From an uncultured Tenacibaculum sp. (lineage in GTDB: Bacteria; Bacteroidota; Bacteroidia; Flavobacteriales; Flavobacteriaceae), in contig CANMJA010000021.1 in NCBI GenBank assembly GCA_947498055.1, positions 1-64,000 of the forward strand: a stretch of DNA of 64,000 nucleotides, in the 5' to 3' direction. Shown here in pieces: positions 36,179-45,222 of the stretch; the first letter of the stretch is position 1, and each line of letters opens with the position of its first letter. Both the position numbers and the translations under genes were made by a program. A model generated the notes under the pieces. That model was not told the DNA's origin. It saw only the letters and a list, made by a program, of their open reading frames with translations, and searched no databases.

Positions 36179-39100
36179 ATGAATAAAATAGTTATTACCA
36201 TACTATTGTTACTATTAATTGGTAAAGTTTCATCGCAAGAAATACCAAAAATAAAAGTAGGAGAAGATGAAATTTCTGTCCAAAAGTTAAAGATTAGTAC
36301 TTCTATTTTAGGAGACATTGCTTTAACTACTTATGATATGGAGTTTTACAACCCGAATAATCGTATTTTAGAAGGAGAACTTTCTTTTCCTTTAGGAGAA
36401 AATCAATCAGTTACTCGTTTTGCATTAGATATTAATGGCTCTTTAAGAGAAGCAGTTGTGGTAGAAAAGGAAAAAGCAAGAGTTGCTTTTGAAAGTTCGG
36501 TAAGAAGAAGAATAGACCCTGCTTTATTAGAACAAACAAAAGGGAATAATTATAAAGCAAGAATATATCCTATACCAGCAAAAGGCTATAAAAGAGTAGT
36601 CATAGCTTTTAAGCAAAAACTATGGATTAATAAAAACTCTTATTACTATAAATTGCCGCTTAATTTCAAAGATAAATTAGAGGCATTTTCTTTTTCTATA
36701 GAAGTTTTAAATCAGAAGAACAAACCTATTTTTAAAAAGGGAATGAAACAACAGTTTTATTATAATGCTGAAGAGGATTTGTATTATGCAAAAATTGATA
36801 AAAAAAATAAAAGAATAGCTAAACCAATTTTAATTAAAATACCTTTAAATATCAATAAAGAAAAAATAGTAACAAGTAAAGATTATTTTTACTTCACAAA
36901 ACAGTTGCATTTAGAAAGTAAAAAGAACGTTTTAGAAAATGATATTACTGTTTTTTGGGATACTTCCTTATCACAAAAGACTAAAAATATAACTTCCGAA
37001 TTATTATTGTTAGATACCTATTTTAAAAAAGTCGAAAACTGTAAGGTACACTTAGTAACATTTAATACAGAGATTAAAACAAAAAAAAGGTTCGATGTAA
37101 AACAAGGAAACTGGTTAGAACTAAAAAAGGTATTAGAAAACACAGTATATGACGGAGCTTCTTCTATACATTGTTTAAAAGAATATGTAGATAGCTCGAA
37201 AGCAAATTTATTATTTACAGATGGTTTAAATACTTTAAGTAATAAAACGATCTATTTTTCAAAGAAAACGTACATAATAAACAGTCTTCCATCTGCGAAT
37301 CATTTATTATTAAAACAGATATCCAATGCTTCTGGAGGTGTTTATATAAACTTACTTCAAAATTCCGTAAAAAAGAGTTTTGAAAACTTTTTTAAACCAC
37401 AACTTCAGTTTTTAGGAACTAACTTATCAAAGGAAAAATTAGAAGTATATCCTATAAAAGGAAGTATTGTTTCAGAAGACTTTTCACTAACAGGAAAAGG
37501 AAATTTTTTAAATAAAAAAGTTAAAGTGTATTTAGGGTACGGAAAAGATACCATAAAAACAATTTCATTTACACCCAAAAAGAGAACGCGACAACATTAT
37601 TTAATTCCGAAAATATGGGCGCAATATAAACTAAATGAATTTGTGCTAGAGAAAGAGAAAAACGAACAAGAAATAATCGAAATAAGTAAAAAGTATGGAG
37701 TAATAAGTCCGTTTACCTCTCTATTAATTTTAGACCGAGTTGAAGATTATGTAGCTCATCAAATAGAACCTCCTAAAGAATTAAAAAAGGAGTATGATCG
37801 TTTATTAGCGAAAAGAAAAGATAATAAAAAAGCATGGTTAGCGAGTTTACAAGTAGATTTATTTAATGAGTACCATCATTTTTTTGAATGGTATGAGACG
37901 GATCATAAGAAATTATTAGAGATAGCAAAGAAAAAAGCTGCTGAAGAAGCTGAAAGAAGAAGAATAGCAGAAGAAGTAGCGAAGAAAAAGGAAATAGAAA
38001 AAGAAATAAAAGAAGCAATAGCAGCTAAGAAAAAGGCAATAGCAGAAGAATTGGTTAGAAAGAAATCAAGAAAAATTGCAGAAGAATTAGCTAAAATTAG
38101 AGAAGAGAATAGATTAGGAGGAAAAGTAACAGAAATAGTTAAAGATATTGCTTTAACAGAGGAAGGCTTCATTATTTCAGGTGTGGTAAGTGATACTATT
38201 GGAGGACTTCCAGGTGTTTCAGTTACAATAAAAGGAACTAATAAAAGTACAGAAACAGATGTAAATGGTAATTATACCATTAAGGTTGAAAAAGAAGGAG
38301 TATTAGTGTATAGTTTATTAGGAATGAAAGATGTGGAAGTAACTATAGTAAATTCTAATGGAATTAATGTAGTAATGGAAGAGGGCGAATTTACTTTTGA
38401 TGAGGTAGTGGTAACGGGTTATTTACCTATTAACAGAAAAGAGTATACATTAGCTGCGGCTAGTATACAATCAGAATCAATAGAAAAAAGTGCGCCAAGA
38501 TCCATAGAACAAAGTTTAGAAGGAAGTCAAAGGAACCCTAGAGCTAATCCTTCCACCTTTTCAAACTCAGAACTTTTATATGTGGTAGATGGAAAACCAG
38601 TTTCTAAAAACCCAAAATTACAGCCAAATGAAATACATGCATCCTACATGTTAGAACCTGCACAAAGCACTGCTATATTTGGTGTAAGAGCAGTTTTCGG
38701 AGCCGTTATAATTACTACCAAAAAGGGGCATGAAGAAGAAAATGAGGTAATTGAAAATTTAGAAGAGTTAGTGAAAGAAAAAATAGAACTAAAAGGATGG
38801 AATCCTAAAACTCCTTATTTAGAAGCTTTAAATAAAATAAAAGATATAAAAGAGGCATATAAAACATATCTTAAATTAAGGGAAACTTATGGTACTTCAC
38901 CTTCTTTCTATATTGATGTTGCAGATTTTTTTAGAAATAGAAAAGAACAAAAAATAGCCATTCAAGTATTAACAAATGTCGCTGAGATAGATTTAGATAA
39001 TTATGAGCTATTAAAAGCATTGGCATATAAGTTTGAAGAATATGAATTGTATGAGTATGCGGTATATATATTTAAAGAAATTTTAAAACTAAGGCCAGAA

Positions 39101-39697
39101 GACATTCAATCGTATAGAGATTTGGCGTTGGCTTATGAACATACAAAAGCATATCAAAAATCTGTTGATTTATTATATAAAATAGTAAATGGAGAATTGT
39201 TAGAAAAAGACCAAAACAGACGTTTTTCAGGAATAGAAATGATTGCTCTAAGCGAATTAAATAGAATGATTTCTTTATATAAAGAACATCTTGATATTTC
39301 CCACATAGATGAAAAGTTTATAAAAGAAATACAAACAGATATTAGAGTTTTAATAGATTGGAATCATAACGATACAGATATCGATTTATGGGTAATAGAC
39401 CCTAATGAAGAAAAGTGTTATTACAGCCATAGAAGAACGAAGATTGGAGGGTTAATGTCTAATGATATGACCAGAGGTTTTGGTCCAGAACAATTTATTC
39501 TTAGAAAAGCGATAAAAGGAAAATATCTATTAAAAGTAAAATACTATTCTAATAGTCAGCAAAAAATATCTGGACCTACTTTTTTAAAAATAACAGTTTT
39601 TAAAAATTATGGAAAGGAAAATGAAATTAAAACCACACAATTAGTTCGATTAAAAGATGCAAAAGAAGTTTTAGAAGTAGGGAAAATTAAATTTTAA
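36179..39697 (+). CDS. VIT/VWA-like/TPR/DUF2135 surface protein with internal SusC-type plug module
   Basis: The 1172-residue exported protein (signal peptide, cleavage near VSSQ) shows these parts in order. A VIT domain (about 20-150) comes first, then a VWA-like domain with MIDAS-like WDTSLSQ near 262. An Ala/Lys/Glu-rich helix follows (about 580-650). Next is a carboxypeptidase-regulatory domain (about 660-735, VSDTIGGLPGVSVTIKGTN). A TonB-receptor plug-like part comes after it (about 738-845, with DEVVVTGY, LYVVDGKPV and FGAVIITTKKG) but no barrel. TPR-like helices (about 860-1040) and a C-terminal DUF2135 domain (about 1055-1172) finish it. It is probably displayed in the periplasm or at the surface. 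A 1044-residue paralogue lies 1.6 kb downstream. Confidence 0.8.
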   Translation: MNKIVITILLLLLIGKVSSQEIPKIKVGEDEISVQKLKISTSILGDIALTTYDMEFYNPNNRILEGELSFPLGENQSVTRFALDINGSLREAVVVEKEKARVAFESSVRRRIDPALLEQTKGNNYKARIYPIPAKGYKRVVIAFKQKLWINKNSYYYKLPLNFKDKLEAFSFSIEVLNQKNKPIFKKGMKQQFYYNAEEDLYYAKIDKKNKRIAKPILIKIPLNINKEKIVTSKDYFYFTKQLHLESKKNVLENDITVFWDTSLSQKTKNITSELLLLDTYFKKVENCKVHLVTFNTEIKTKKRFDVKQGNWLELKKVLENTVYDGASSIHCLKEYVDSSKANLLFTDGLNTLSNKTIYFSKKTYIINSLPSANHLLLKQISNASGGVYINLLQNSVKKSFENFFKPQLQFLGTNLSKEKLEVYPIKGSIVSEDFSLTGKGNFLNKKVKVYLGYGKDTIKTISFTPKKRTRQHYLIPKIWAQYKLNEFVLEKEKNEQEIIEISKKYGVISPFTSLLILDRVEDYVAHQIEPPKELKKEYDRLLAKRKDNKKAWLASLQVDLFNEYHHFFEWYETDHKKLLEIAKKKAAEEAERRRIAEEVAKKKEIEKEIKEAIAAKKKAIAEELVRKKSRKIAEELAKIREENRLGGKVTEIVKDIALTEEGFIISGVVSDTIGGLPGVSVTIKGTNKSTETDVNGNYTIKVEKEGVLVYSLLGMKDVEVTIVNSNGINVVMEEGEFTFDEVVVTGYLPINRKEYTLAAASIQSESIEKSAPRSIEQSLEGSQRNPRANPSTFSNSELLYVVDGKPVSKNPKLQPNEIHASYMLEPAQSTAIFGVRAVFGAVIITTKKGHEEENEVIENLEELVKEKIELKGWNPKTPYLEALNKIKDIKEAYKTYLKLRETYGTSPSFYIDVADFFRNRKEQKIAIQVLTNVAEIDLDNYELLKALAYKFEEYELYEYAVYIFKEILKLRPEDIQSYRDLALAYEHTKAYQKSVDLLYKIVNGELLEKDQNRRFSGIEMIALSELNRMISLYKEHLDISHIDEKFIKEIQTDIRVLIDWNHNDTDIDLWVIDPNEEKCYYSHRRTKIGGLMSNDMTRGFGPEQFILRKAIKGKYLLKVKYYSNSQQKISGPTFLKITVFKNYGKENEIKTTQLVRLKDAKEVLEVGKIKF

Positions 39698-39723
39698 ACG
39701 CTAATTATTTTAAACAAAGTCAT

Positions 39724-39790
39724 TTCACTCAACCATTTTGCTATTTCACTCATTCTGTATATCAGTTCTCTAAATGGTTATTTGAGTTCA
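39724..39790 (+). promoter_or_regulatory. Promoter B: two 21-bp phased TTCACTCA boxes
   Basis: TTCACTCA is at 39724-39731 and 39745-39752 (21 bp). The octamer 30 bp after the second box is TGAGTTCA (39783-39790), a weak -7 match. It lies between the first VIT gene and a frame-disrupted lipoprotein gene at 39937. Confidence 0.5.
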
Positions 39791-39936
39791 TGTATTTTAA
39801 GAGTAGTTTTCCAGTACCTCAAACTGATAAAAAGTTCATTGACATAATTGTGGTAAGTTTAAAAAAGGTGATTTTCCTACATTCTTTTTTTAAAAAATTA
39901 ACTTTGAGAATATTAAAAACCAAATATAGAATTATC

Positions 39937-40286
39937 ATGAAAGAAAATCTTTTTTACGTCATTGCATTTTTGCTAATAGGCTCCTCATATAGTTGTTGTT
40001 CAAGTAAAAACACAACATCTAAAAATAACAGATTAATTGCGGTAAAGATGATTAAAACTACCGACAAATTAGTTAGTGTTAGCTTTAATAGTGATACAAA
40101 AAATGTACTTGACCAGGAAATACCTTTAGAGTTTAAAGGAAATGGGAAAATATAAAAACTACTCATTATGTTTCACCAGCTATTTCTTTTCTTATAGATC
40201 AGGGCAGAAAGAAAGTAGTAGTTTCTCAAGATAAAGCTTCTGATGGGGGAATTAAAAATTCCATTTCTTTCGAGTTAATTAAATAG
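39937..40286 (+). pseudogene. Frame-disrupted small lipoprotein gene
   Basis: An ATG at 39937 opens a frame with a lipoprotein-like leader (FLLIGSSYSCCSS). It runs for 72 codons to a stop at 40153-40155 just after GNGKI. Shifting frame at the GGGAAAA run near 40144-40150 restores a continuous sequence (GNGENIKTTHYVSPAISFLI and on to FELIK) ending at the TAG 40284-40286. The joined product would be about 116 residues, of unknown family. One missing base explains the break, either a real mutation or a sequencing error. It is the likely target of promoter B. Confidence 0.55.
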
Positions 40287-40424
40287 TATTTTCCAAAAAA
40301 TAATACTTACCACAAGTATCTCAATTGAGATGCTTTTTTATTGTCAAAAATAAAAAAAAACGAATATTAACCAGGATACGCCTATAAAAATAAGTGTAGT
40401 AAAACAAATATTAACGCAAAACAA

Positions 40425-40661
40425 ATGAGAAAATTTGAAGACGAAAATAGAAATAATAATACAATTGATAAAGAGGGAAAATTTCATTAATGGTAAATGT
40501 GTAAATCCTAAAGCATCAGATGTAGGAAAAAAATAGGTGATACTTACAAGAATTTAAAACTGTAGAACATGAAGTAACATTTAAATGAAGATCAACTAGA
40601 CGGATTAGTAGAAGAGCAATACTACTATGAGGCTTTCGAGTATCAAGGATTAACAGATTAA
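40425..40661 (+). pseudogene. Decayed gene with several frameshifts
   Basis: From ATG 40425 a frame reads MRKFEDENRNNNTIDKEGKF and then stops. Continuations are found in successive frames: NGKCVNPKASDVGKK, IGDTYK, EFKTVEHEVTF, and NEDQLDGLVEEQYYYEAFEY ending at 40661. At least four frame changes are needed, so this is a dead gene. The family is not recognised; the last segment has the acidic composition of a small cytoplasmic or immunity-type protein, which is only a guess. Confidence 0.5.
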
Positions 40662-40690
40662 AAAAAAAGAGAACCGAAGTTCTCTTAAGT
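40661..40690 (-). terminator. Terminator of the Cys-rich peptide gene
   Basis: AGAGAAC (40668-40674) pairs with GTTCTCT (40679-40685) around the loop CGAA. On the minus strand the T-run comes from the plus-strand A-run 40660-40668. It lies just past the stop of the minus-strand gene at 40693. Confidence 0.8.
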
Positions 40691-40692
40691 CT

Positions 40693-40914
40693 TTATCTAA
40701 CGTAACCACCAGGAGGTGCACATTCATTTCGACAGCATGCAAGATCAAGTGCACATTGTCCAGGACGGGGATTGATTAGGACATTTTTACAAACTTGATA
40801 AATTGCCTCGCAATTAGCCAGACAATTAGGATCATATGGGTTGTGTCCTCCTTTGATTTTTTTTTGGATGTTTTTATCTAAAGCATCCCCTAGATTTAAG
40901 ATTGATTTTTTCAT
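40693..40914 (-). CDS. Cys-rich double-glycine leader peptide precursor
   Basis: The 73-residue product has a 23-residue leader, MKKSILNLGDALDKNIQKKI then KGG, of the double-glycine type cleaved by peptidase-containing ABC exporters. The 50-residue core begins HNPYDPN and holds seven Cys (CLANC, QVC, GQC, ACC, EC), so disulfides or thioether links are possible. It ends PPGGYVR. This matches the general form of Bacteroidetes natural product precursors. No modifying enzyme or exporter is in the window. It is flanked by dead genes inside the VIT region. Confidence 0.72.
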   Translation of the reverse strand: MKKSILNLGDALDKNIQKKIKGGHNPYDPNCLANCEAIYQVCKNVLINPRPGQCALDLACCRNECAPPGGYVR

Positions 40915-40972
40915 TTTTAAATGATTTTAAGGTTAAAAAAAAAAAGATACAAAATTTAAAATAAACAGTAGA

Positions 40973-41275
40973 ATTACGAGTATACAGGGAATAGATATAA
41001 GTTTTTCAGGAATTGTAAATCGTTTAGAAGGAGATAAAGAAGAAGGTCGAAAACTAGCTATAGAATTAGTTGATAAATACTTTTCTCTAAGATGTAATTG
41101 AAACTGTAGAGAAGAATTGAAAAATTTAAAATATCAACAAGAAATGGCTCATGAAGGTATAGAACATATTGCTAATCATCTTAATGTAGGAAAACTATTC
41201 TACATAGAAAATACGAGCCAAGGATTGATTTATATTTATCAACATAAAATAATATGTAACAACAAAATACTGTAA
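40973..41275 (+). pseudogene. Gene remnant with in-frame stop
   Basis: An open stretch without a start codon reads ITSIQGIDISFSGIVNRLEG and onward to LRCN, then TGA. It continues in the same frame (NCREELKNLKYQQEMAHEGI ... YIYQHKIICNNKIL) to a TAA at 41273-41275, 101 codons in all. The coding-like composition on both sides of the stop argues for a broken gene. No family recognised. It runs up to 20 bp before the second VIT gene, so that gene's promoter lies inside the remnant. Confidence 0.5.
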
Positions 41276-41295
41276 TTTAATACAAAATAAATAAT

Positions 41296-44200
41296 ATGAA
41301 AAAACTACTTTCTTTCATCATACTTTTAGTAGCAATATTCAGGGTTTCATCGCAAGAGATCCCTAAAATTAAAATAGGAGAAAAAGAAATTTCTGTACAG
41401 AAAATTAAAATAGAAACTTCTATTATAGGCGATATTGCATTTACTACCTATGACATGCATTTTTATAATTCTAATAATAGAGTATTAGAAGGAGAATTAA
41501 TTTTTCCGTTAGCAGAAAATCAATCTGTACATCGTTTTGCATTAGATATTAATGGAAACCTTAGAGAAGCAGTTGTTGTAGAAAAGGAAAAAGCAAGAGT
41601 TGCTTTTGAAAGTACGGTAAGAAGAAGAATAGATCCTGCTTTGTTAGAAAAAACAAAAGGGAATAATTATAAAGCAAGAATATATCCTATTCCCGCAAAA
41701 GGATATAAAAGAATCGTTGTAGGAATACAACAAAAATTACTACTAAATAATGATTCTTATTATTATAAAGTACCCTTAAACTTTACAAATAAACTAGAAG
41801 AATTTTCATTAGCTATAAAAATTCTGAATCAGAAAAATAAACCTATTGTTAAAAAAGGAATGATTTCTAGTTTTACATATAATTCGAAAAAAGGAACTTA
41901 TTATGCCTATGCGAATAGTAAAAAAGAAAAAGTTACACAACCAGTATTAATTAAGATTCCATTAAATACGAACAAAGAAAAAATAATAGCGAATCGTAAT
42001 TATTTTTATGTTTCTAAAAAATTAGATTTAGAAGGAATAAAAACTTCTTTAAATAAGAAAATAACTATTTTTTGGGACGCTTCTTTATCTCAAAAAAATA
42101 AAAAGATAACCTCAGAATTATCCTTATTAGATACTTATTTCAAAGAAATACAGAACGGAACAGTAGATCTTGTCGTATTTAGTGATAAAATAAGAGAGAA
42201 AAAGAGATTTATAATTCGCAATGGAGTATGGGATAGTTTGAAAGAAAAATTGAACACAATTATTTATGACGGAGGATCTTCTTTTCATTTTTTAAACAAT
42301 TATACAGATAACTCAAAATCAAATTTACTTTTTACAGACGGTTTAAACACCTTAGATAATTTAGATATAAAATTCACTAAAAAAACATTTATTATTAACA
42401 GTTCATTAAGTGCAAATCATCTTATATTAAAAGATAAAGCAATTACTTCTGGCGGAAATTATATAAACTTACAACAAGTATCTATAAAAAAAGCATTCGA
42501 AAAATTTAGAGAACAAAAATTACAATTTTTAGGAACTGATTATAGTGAAAATATATTAGAAGTATATCCTAAAAAAGGAAGTGTAATTACAGAAAACTTT
42601 TTTGTGATAGGAAAAGGAAATATCATAGGGAAAGAAGTAAAACTTTACTTTGGAAATGGAAATAAAATAGTAAAAACAAAAACTATTTTTATTGAAAAAG
42701 AACAAGAAGAAACAACTTATTTGTCTAAAATATGGGCGCAAAATAAACTAAATGTATTGGCGGTTGACAAAGAAAACAACGAACCTGAAATTGTAAAATT
42801 AAGTAAAGAATACCAAATTATAAGCCCCTTTACTTCAATGCTAATTTTAGATAGAGTAGAAGATTATGTACAACATGAAATTGTACCACCTAACGATTTA
42901 TTAGAAGTATACAATAGGTTAATGGCTCAAAAAGTAAATAATAAAAAAGAGCGATTAGCTAGCTTGCAAAATAGATTGTTTACTACGTATGAAGATTTTT
43001 TTCATTGGTATAAAAAAGATTTTGAAATAAAAAATGAAAGAAAGCATGGAATAAAGAATAAAGCTTTTAGATCTCAATCTCCGCCTCCGCCTCCTCCACC
43101 TAATAGAATTGAAATAGTGGAAGATGATGTTGAAGTAGAAGAAACTGTAATAGAAGTAATAGAAGAGCACGCAGAAGAAGAAATTATTGAAGTAGATGAA
43201 CCTGTAAGTATGGTGAGGATGTCACCCGTTAGTGATACTATAGGGAGAAAAAAATTGAAAGCCAGAAAAGAAGAAATTAATTCAGGAATTTCTAAAACAA
43301 AACCTGTATATGTAGTGGACGGAAAATTAATAGAAGGAGTGCATAATTTAGAAAGATCAGAAATTCATAGTTCCTATACTTTAACGCCTCAAGAAGGACA
43401 AGCAATCTATGGAGCAAAAGCTGCAGTTGGAATTGTAGTTATTATTACTAGAGAAGGACAAAGAAACAATCGTAAAACTATTGAAGATTTTGAAAAGTTA
43501 GTAAAAGAAAAAACAGAATTGAAAGGATGGAATCCTAAAACGCCTTATTTAGAAATTTTAAATAAAACAGCAACAATAAAAGAAGCTTATAATAAGTACT
43601 TAGAATTAAGAGAAAATTATGGAAGTTCTCCTTCTTTTTATATTGATGTGGCAGATTTTTTTAAGAAGAAAAACGAAACCGAAACTGCAATTCAAATACT
43701 AACGAATGTAGCAGAAATAGATTTAGATAACTATGAGTTGTTAAAAGCATTGGCATATAAATTTGAAGCGTATGAATTACATGAATATGCAGTGTTTATT
43801 TATAAAGAAATTTTAAGATTAAGACCAGAAGATATGCAATCTTACAGAGATTTAGCCTTGGCTTATGAATGCATACAGGAATATCAAAAATCGGTAGATC
43901 TTTTATACCAAATAGTGAATGGAGAATTATTAGAAAAAGATGAAAATAGACGATTTTCTGGAATTGAAGCAGTTGCATTAGTTGAACTAAATAGACTAAT
44001 ACAATTACATACCTCAAAGTTACAAACTCAGCATTTTGAAGAGCGTTTTATAAAAGAAATACAAACAGATATTCGAGTGGTAATAGATTGGAATCATAAT
44101 GACACAGATATTGATTTATGGGTAATAGATCCTACAGGAGAAAAGTGTTACTATGGACATAAAAAAACAAAAATAGGAGGATTAATGTCTCAAGACATGA

Positions 44201-44430
44201 CGAGAGGTTTCGGACCAGAACAATTTGTACTTAAAAAAGCAATGAAAGGTAAGTATCAATTGAAAGTAAAATATTATTCCAAAAGTCAACAAAAAATATC
44301 GGGACCAACCTTTTTAAAAGTAACTACTTTTAAAAATTACGGAAAGAAAAATGAAATTAAAACGACACAATTAGTACGTTTAAAAGATGCAAAAGAAGTT
44401 TTAGATATAGGTAATTTTTTCTTTGATTGA
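41296..44430 (+). CDS. VIT/VWA-like/TPR/DUF2135 surface protein with TonB-like linker
   Basis: The 1044-residue paralogue of the protein encoded at 36179 is highly similar in the VIT domain (about 20-150), the VWA-like domain (WDASLSQ near 258), the TPR helices (about 745-910) and the DUF2135 end (about 925-1044). The middle differs. Instead of a carboxypeptidase-regulatory domain it has SPPPPPPPNRIEIVEDDVEV (about 594-613) and a Glu/Val-rich run to about 645, like the linker of Bacteroidetes TonB proteins. A shrunken plug-like remnant follows (VYVVDGKLI, IYGAKAAVGIVVIITREG). Signal peptide present. No ACTCA box pair precedes it. Confidence 0.8.
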   Translation: MKKLLSFIILLVAIFRVSSQEIPKIKIGEKEISVQKIKIETSIIGDIAFTTYDMHFYNSNNRVLEGELIFPLAENQSVHRFALDINGNLREAVVVEKEKARVAFESTVRRRIDPALLEKTKGNNYKARIYPIPAKGYKRIVVGIQQKLLLNNDSYYYKVPLNFTNKLEEFSLAIKILNQKNKPIVKKGMISSFTYNSKKGTYYAYANSKKEKVTQPVLIKIPLNTNKEKIIANRNYFYVSKKLDLEGIKTSLNKKITIFWDASLSQKNKKITSELSLLDTYFKEIQNGTVDLVVFSDKIREKKRFIIRNGVWDSLKEKLNTIIYDGGSSFHFLNNYTDNSKSNLLFTDGLNTLDNLDIKFTKKTFIINSSLSANHLILKDKAITSGGNYINLQQVSIKKAFEKFREQKLQFLGTDYSENILEVYPKKGSVITENFFVIGKGNIIGKEVKLYFGNGNKIVKTKTIFIEKEQEETTYLSKIWAQNKLNVLAVDKENNEPEIVKLSKEYQIISPFTSMLILDRVEDYVQHEIVPPNDLLEVYNRLMAQKVNNKKERLASLQNRLFTTYEDFFHWYKKDFEIKNERKHGIKNKAFRSQSPPPPPPPNRIEIVEDDVEVEETVIEVIEEHAEEEIIEVDEPVSMVRMSPVSDTIGRKKLKARKEEINSGISKTKPVYVVDGKLIEGVHNLERSEIHSSYTLTPQEGQAIYGAKAAVGIVVIITREGQRNNRKTIEDFEKLVKEKTELKGWNPKTPYLEILNKTATIKEAYNKYLELRENYGSSPSFYIDVADFFKKKNETETAIQILTNVAEIDLDNYELLKALAYKFEAYELHEYAVFIYKEILRLRPEDMQSYRDLALAYECIQEYQKSVDLLYQIVNGELLEKDENRRFSGIEAVALVELNRLIQLHTSKLQTQHFEERFIKEIQTDIRVVIDWNHNDTDIDLWVIDPTGEKCYYGHKKTKIGGLMSQDMTRGFGPEQFVLKKAMKGKYQLKVKYYSKSQQKISGPTFLKVTTFKNYGKKNEIKTTQLVRLKDAKEVLDIGNFFFD

Positions 44431-44456
44431 TTTTAAGTTTTTTCTGTTTACCTATT

Positions 44457-44485
44457 AAAACCGCTCATTAGAGCGGTTTTGTTTT
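44457..44485 (+). terminator. Terminator of the second VIT gene
   Basis: AAAACCGCTC (44457-44466) pairs with GAGCGGTTTT (44471-44480) across ATTA, followed by G and a T-run. Confidence 0.88.
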
Positions 44486-44552
44486 TCTGTTAAGGTTTTT
44501 CAAAAGACACGCTTTAGAATAGTAAATATTGTAAAAAATCAAATAGTGACAG

Positions 44553-44619
44553 TTCCCTCACTCAAACGTAGTATTCACTCATTATAAGTTTTTTAAAATA
44601 TAATTAAGTGCTAATTTTA
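44553..44619 (+). promoter_or_regulatory. Promoter C: phased boxes in front of a small RNA-like stretch
   Basis: TTCCCTCA (44553-44560) and TTCACTCA (44574-44581) are 21 bp apart. TAATTTTA (44612-44619) starts exactly 30 bp after the second box. Nothing coding follows before the terminator at 44737. Confidence 0.6.
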
Positions 44620-44625
44620 TTTCGA

Positions 44626-44765
44626 ATTGAAAAAGGAATTATTAAATATGCATGAAAAAGTAAAGCTATGAGAGAGAGATTGCTATGAAAGATAATTGTT
44701 GGGAATTGTGAGGTTGACTACTAACTATCACATTAAAAAACACCGTATAAACGGTGTTTTTTTAT
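44626..44765 (+). ncRNA. Putative small RNA 1 (about 140 nt)
   Basis: Promoter C should start transcription near 44626, and a strong terminator (AAAACACCGT 44737-44746 / ACGGTGTTTT 44751-44760, then T) ends it. No credible gene lies inside; the longest frames are tiny (for example ATGAAAGATAATTGTTGGGA, eight codons). The core AATTGTT (44694-44700) + GGGAATTGT (44701-44709) recurs in the second such element near 47170. Start is inferred from the promoter; no data on expression. Confidence 0.45.
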
Positions 44766-44767
44766 AT
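44735..44767. terminator. Bidirectional terminator
   Basis: A ten-base-pair stem AAAACACCGT / ACGGTGTTTT with loop ATAA has T-runs on both strands. It ends the putative small RNA on the plus strand and the short peptide gene (44805-44972) on the minus strand. Confidence 0.88.
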
Positions 44768-44804
44768 AGTCAAATCTTACTTTTAAATAAGATTTATAAA
44801 AAAA

Positions 44805-44972
44805 TTAAGCAGGTATGCAACGCCTATTTATGCAATACCAAGCATAAGGTTCGTAACGAGTTGCACAGTCAGAACGACGTGTACAATAAACTACAAAACG
44901 ACCATTTCCTACAATTGATTTTTGTTCTTCTTTGTTTAAAGATTTACCTAAACTTGAAATGTTTTTTAACAT
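44805..44972 (-). CDS. Small Cys-containing precursor peptide with GN-type leader
   Basis: A 55-codon frame begins MLKNISSLGKSLNKEEQKSI with VGN next, a leader closely resembling the Bacteroidetes double-glycine type with GN replacing GG. The 32-residue core (GRFVVYCTRRSDCATRYEPY and on to CINRRCIPA) has four Cys at precursor positions 30, 36, 47 and 52 and is rich in Arg and Tyr. Its terminator is at 44737-44760. It is divergent from the YfbK-type gene, with promoter D in between. It is shorter than usual annotation cut-offs. Mature activity unknown; signal peptide pheromone or antimicrobial are both possible. Confidence 0.68.
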   Translation of the reverse strand: MLKNISSLGKSLNKEEQKSIVGNGRFVVYCTRRSDCATRYEPYAWYCINRRCIPA

Positions 44973-45112
44973 GATTTAAAATATTGGTTAATAATTGTTT
45001 AAGATAGTAAAAAATAACTATTATGAGGTGCAAGAATTTGTGTTTTAAGTAGTTTTTTAGAATGTGTATTTTATAAAGTTGTTCCATAATAATTTTTGAG
45101 GCATACAAAAAG

Positions 45113-45200
45113 ATAACTCATTATCCCTTTTAGTTGCCTAGGTAAAAAGTATCATTAACTCATTCCTGTTTTTATGTGTTGCTAGTAACCAGTAGTTTTA
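45113..45200 (+). promoter_or_regulatory. Promoter D: phased ACTCA boxes before the YfbK-type gene
   Basis: ATAACTCA (45113-45120) and TTAACTCA (45155-45162) are 42 bp apart, twice 21; a poor middle match TTGCCTAG sits at 45134. TAGTTTTA (45193-45200) begins exactly 30 bp after the last box and 30 bp before the ATG at 45223. Confidence 0.6.
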
Positions 45201-45222
45201 TTTAAAATCTAAAATCAAAAGC

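Noticed and set aside
37903..38172. Antisense frame within the first VIT gene
   Set aside because: It is a mirror of the Ala/Lys/Glu-rich helix in that gene and has no start context or conserved features.
40140..40155. Programmed -1 frameshift at GGGAAAA in the lipoprotein gene
   Set aside because: The run is not in the phase needed for a slippery heptamer (zero frame reads GGG AAA ATA), and no downstream stem is evident, so a mutation or sequencing error is simpler.
44696..44974. A 92-codon plus-strand frame after the small RNA terminator
   Set aside because: It crosses a strong terminator and is antisense to the well-formed leader peptide gene 44805-44972; its composition is not protein-like.
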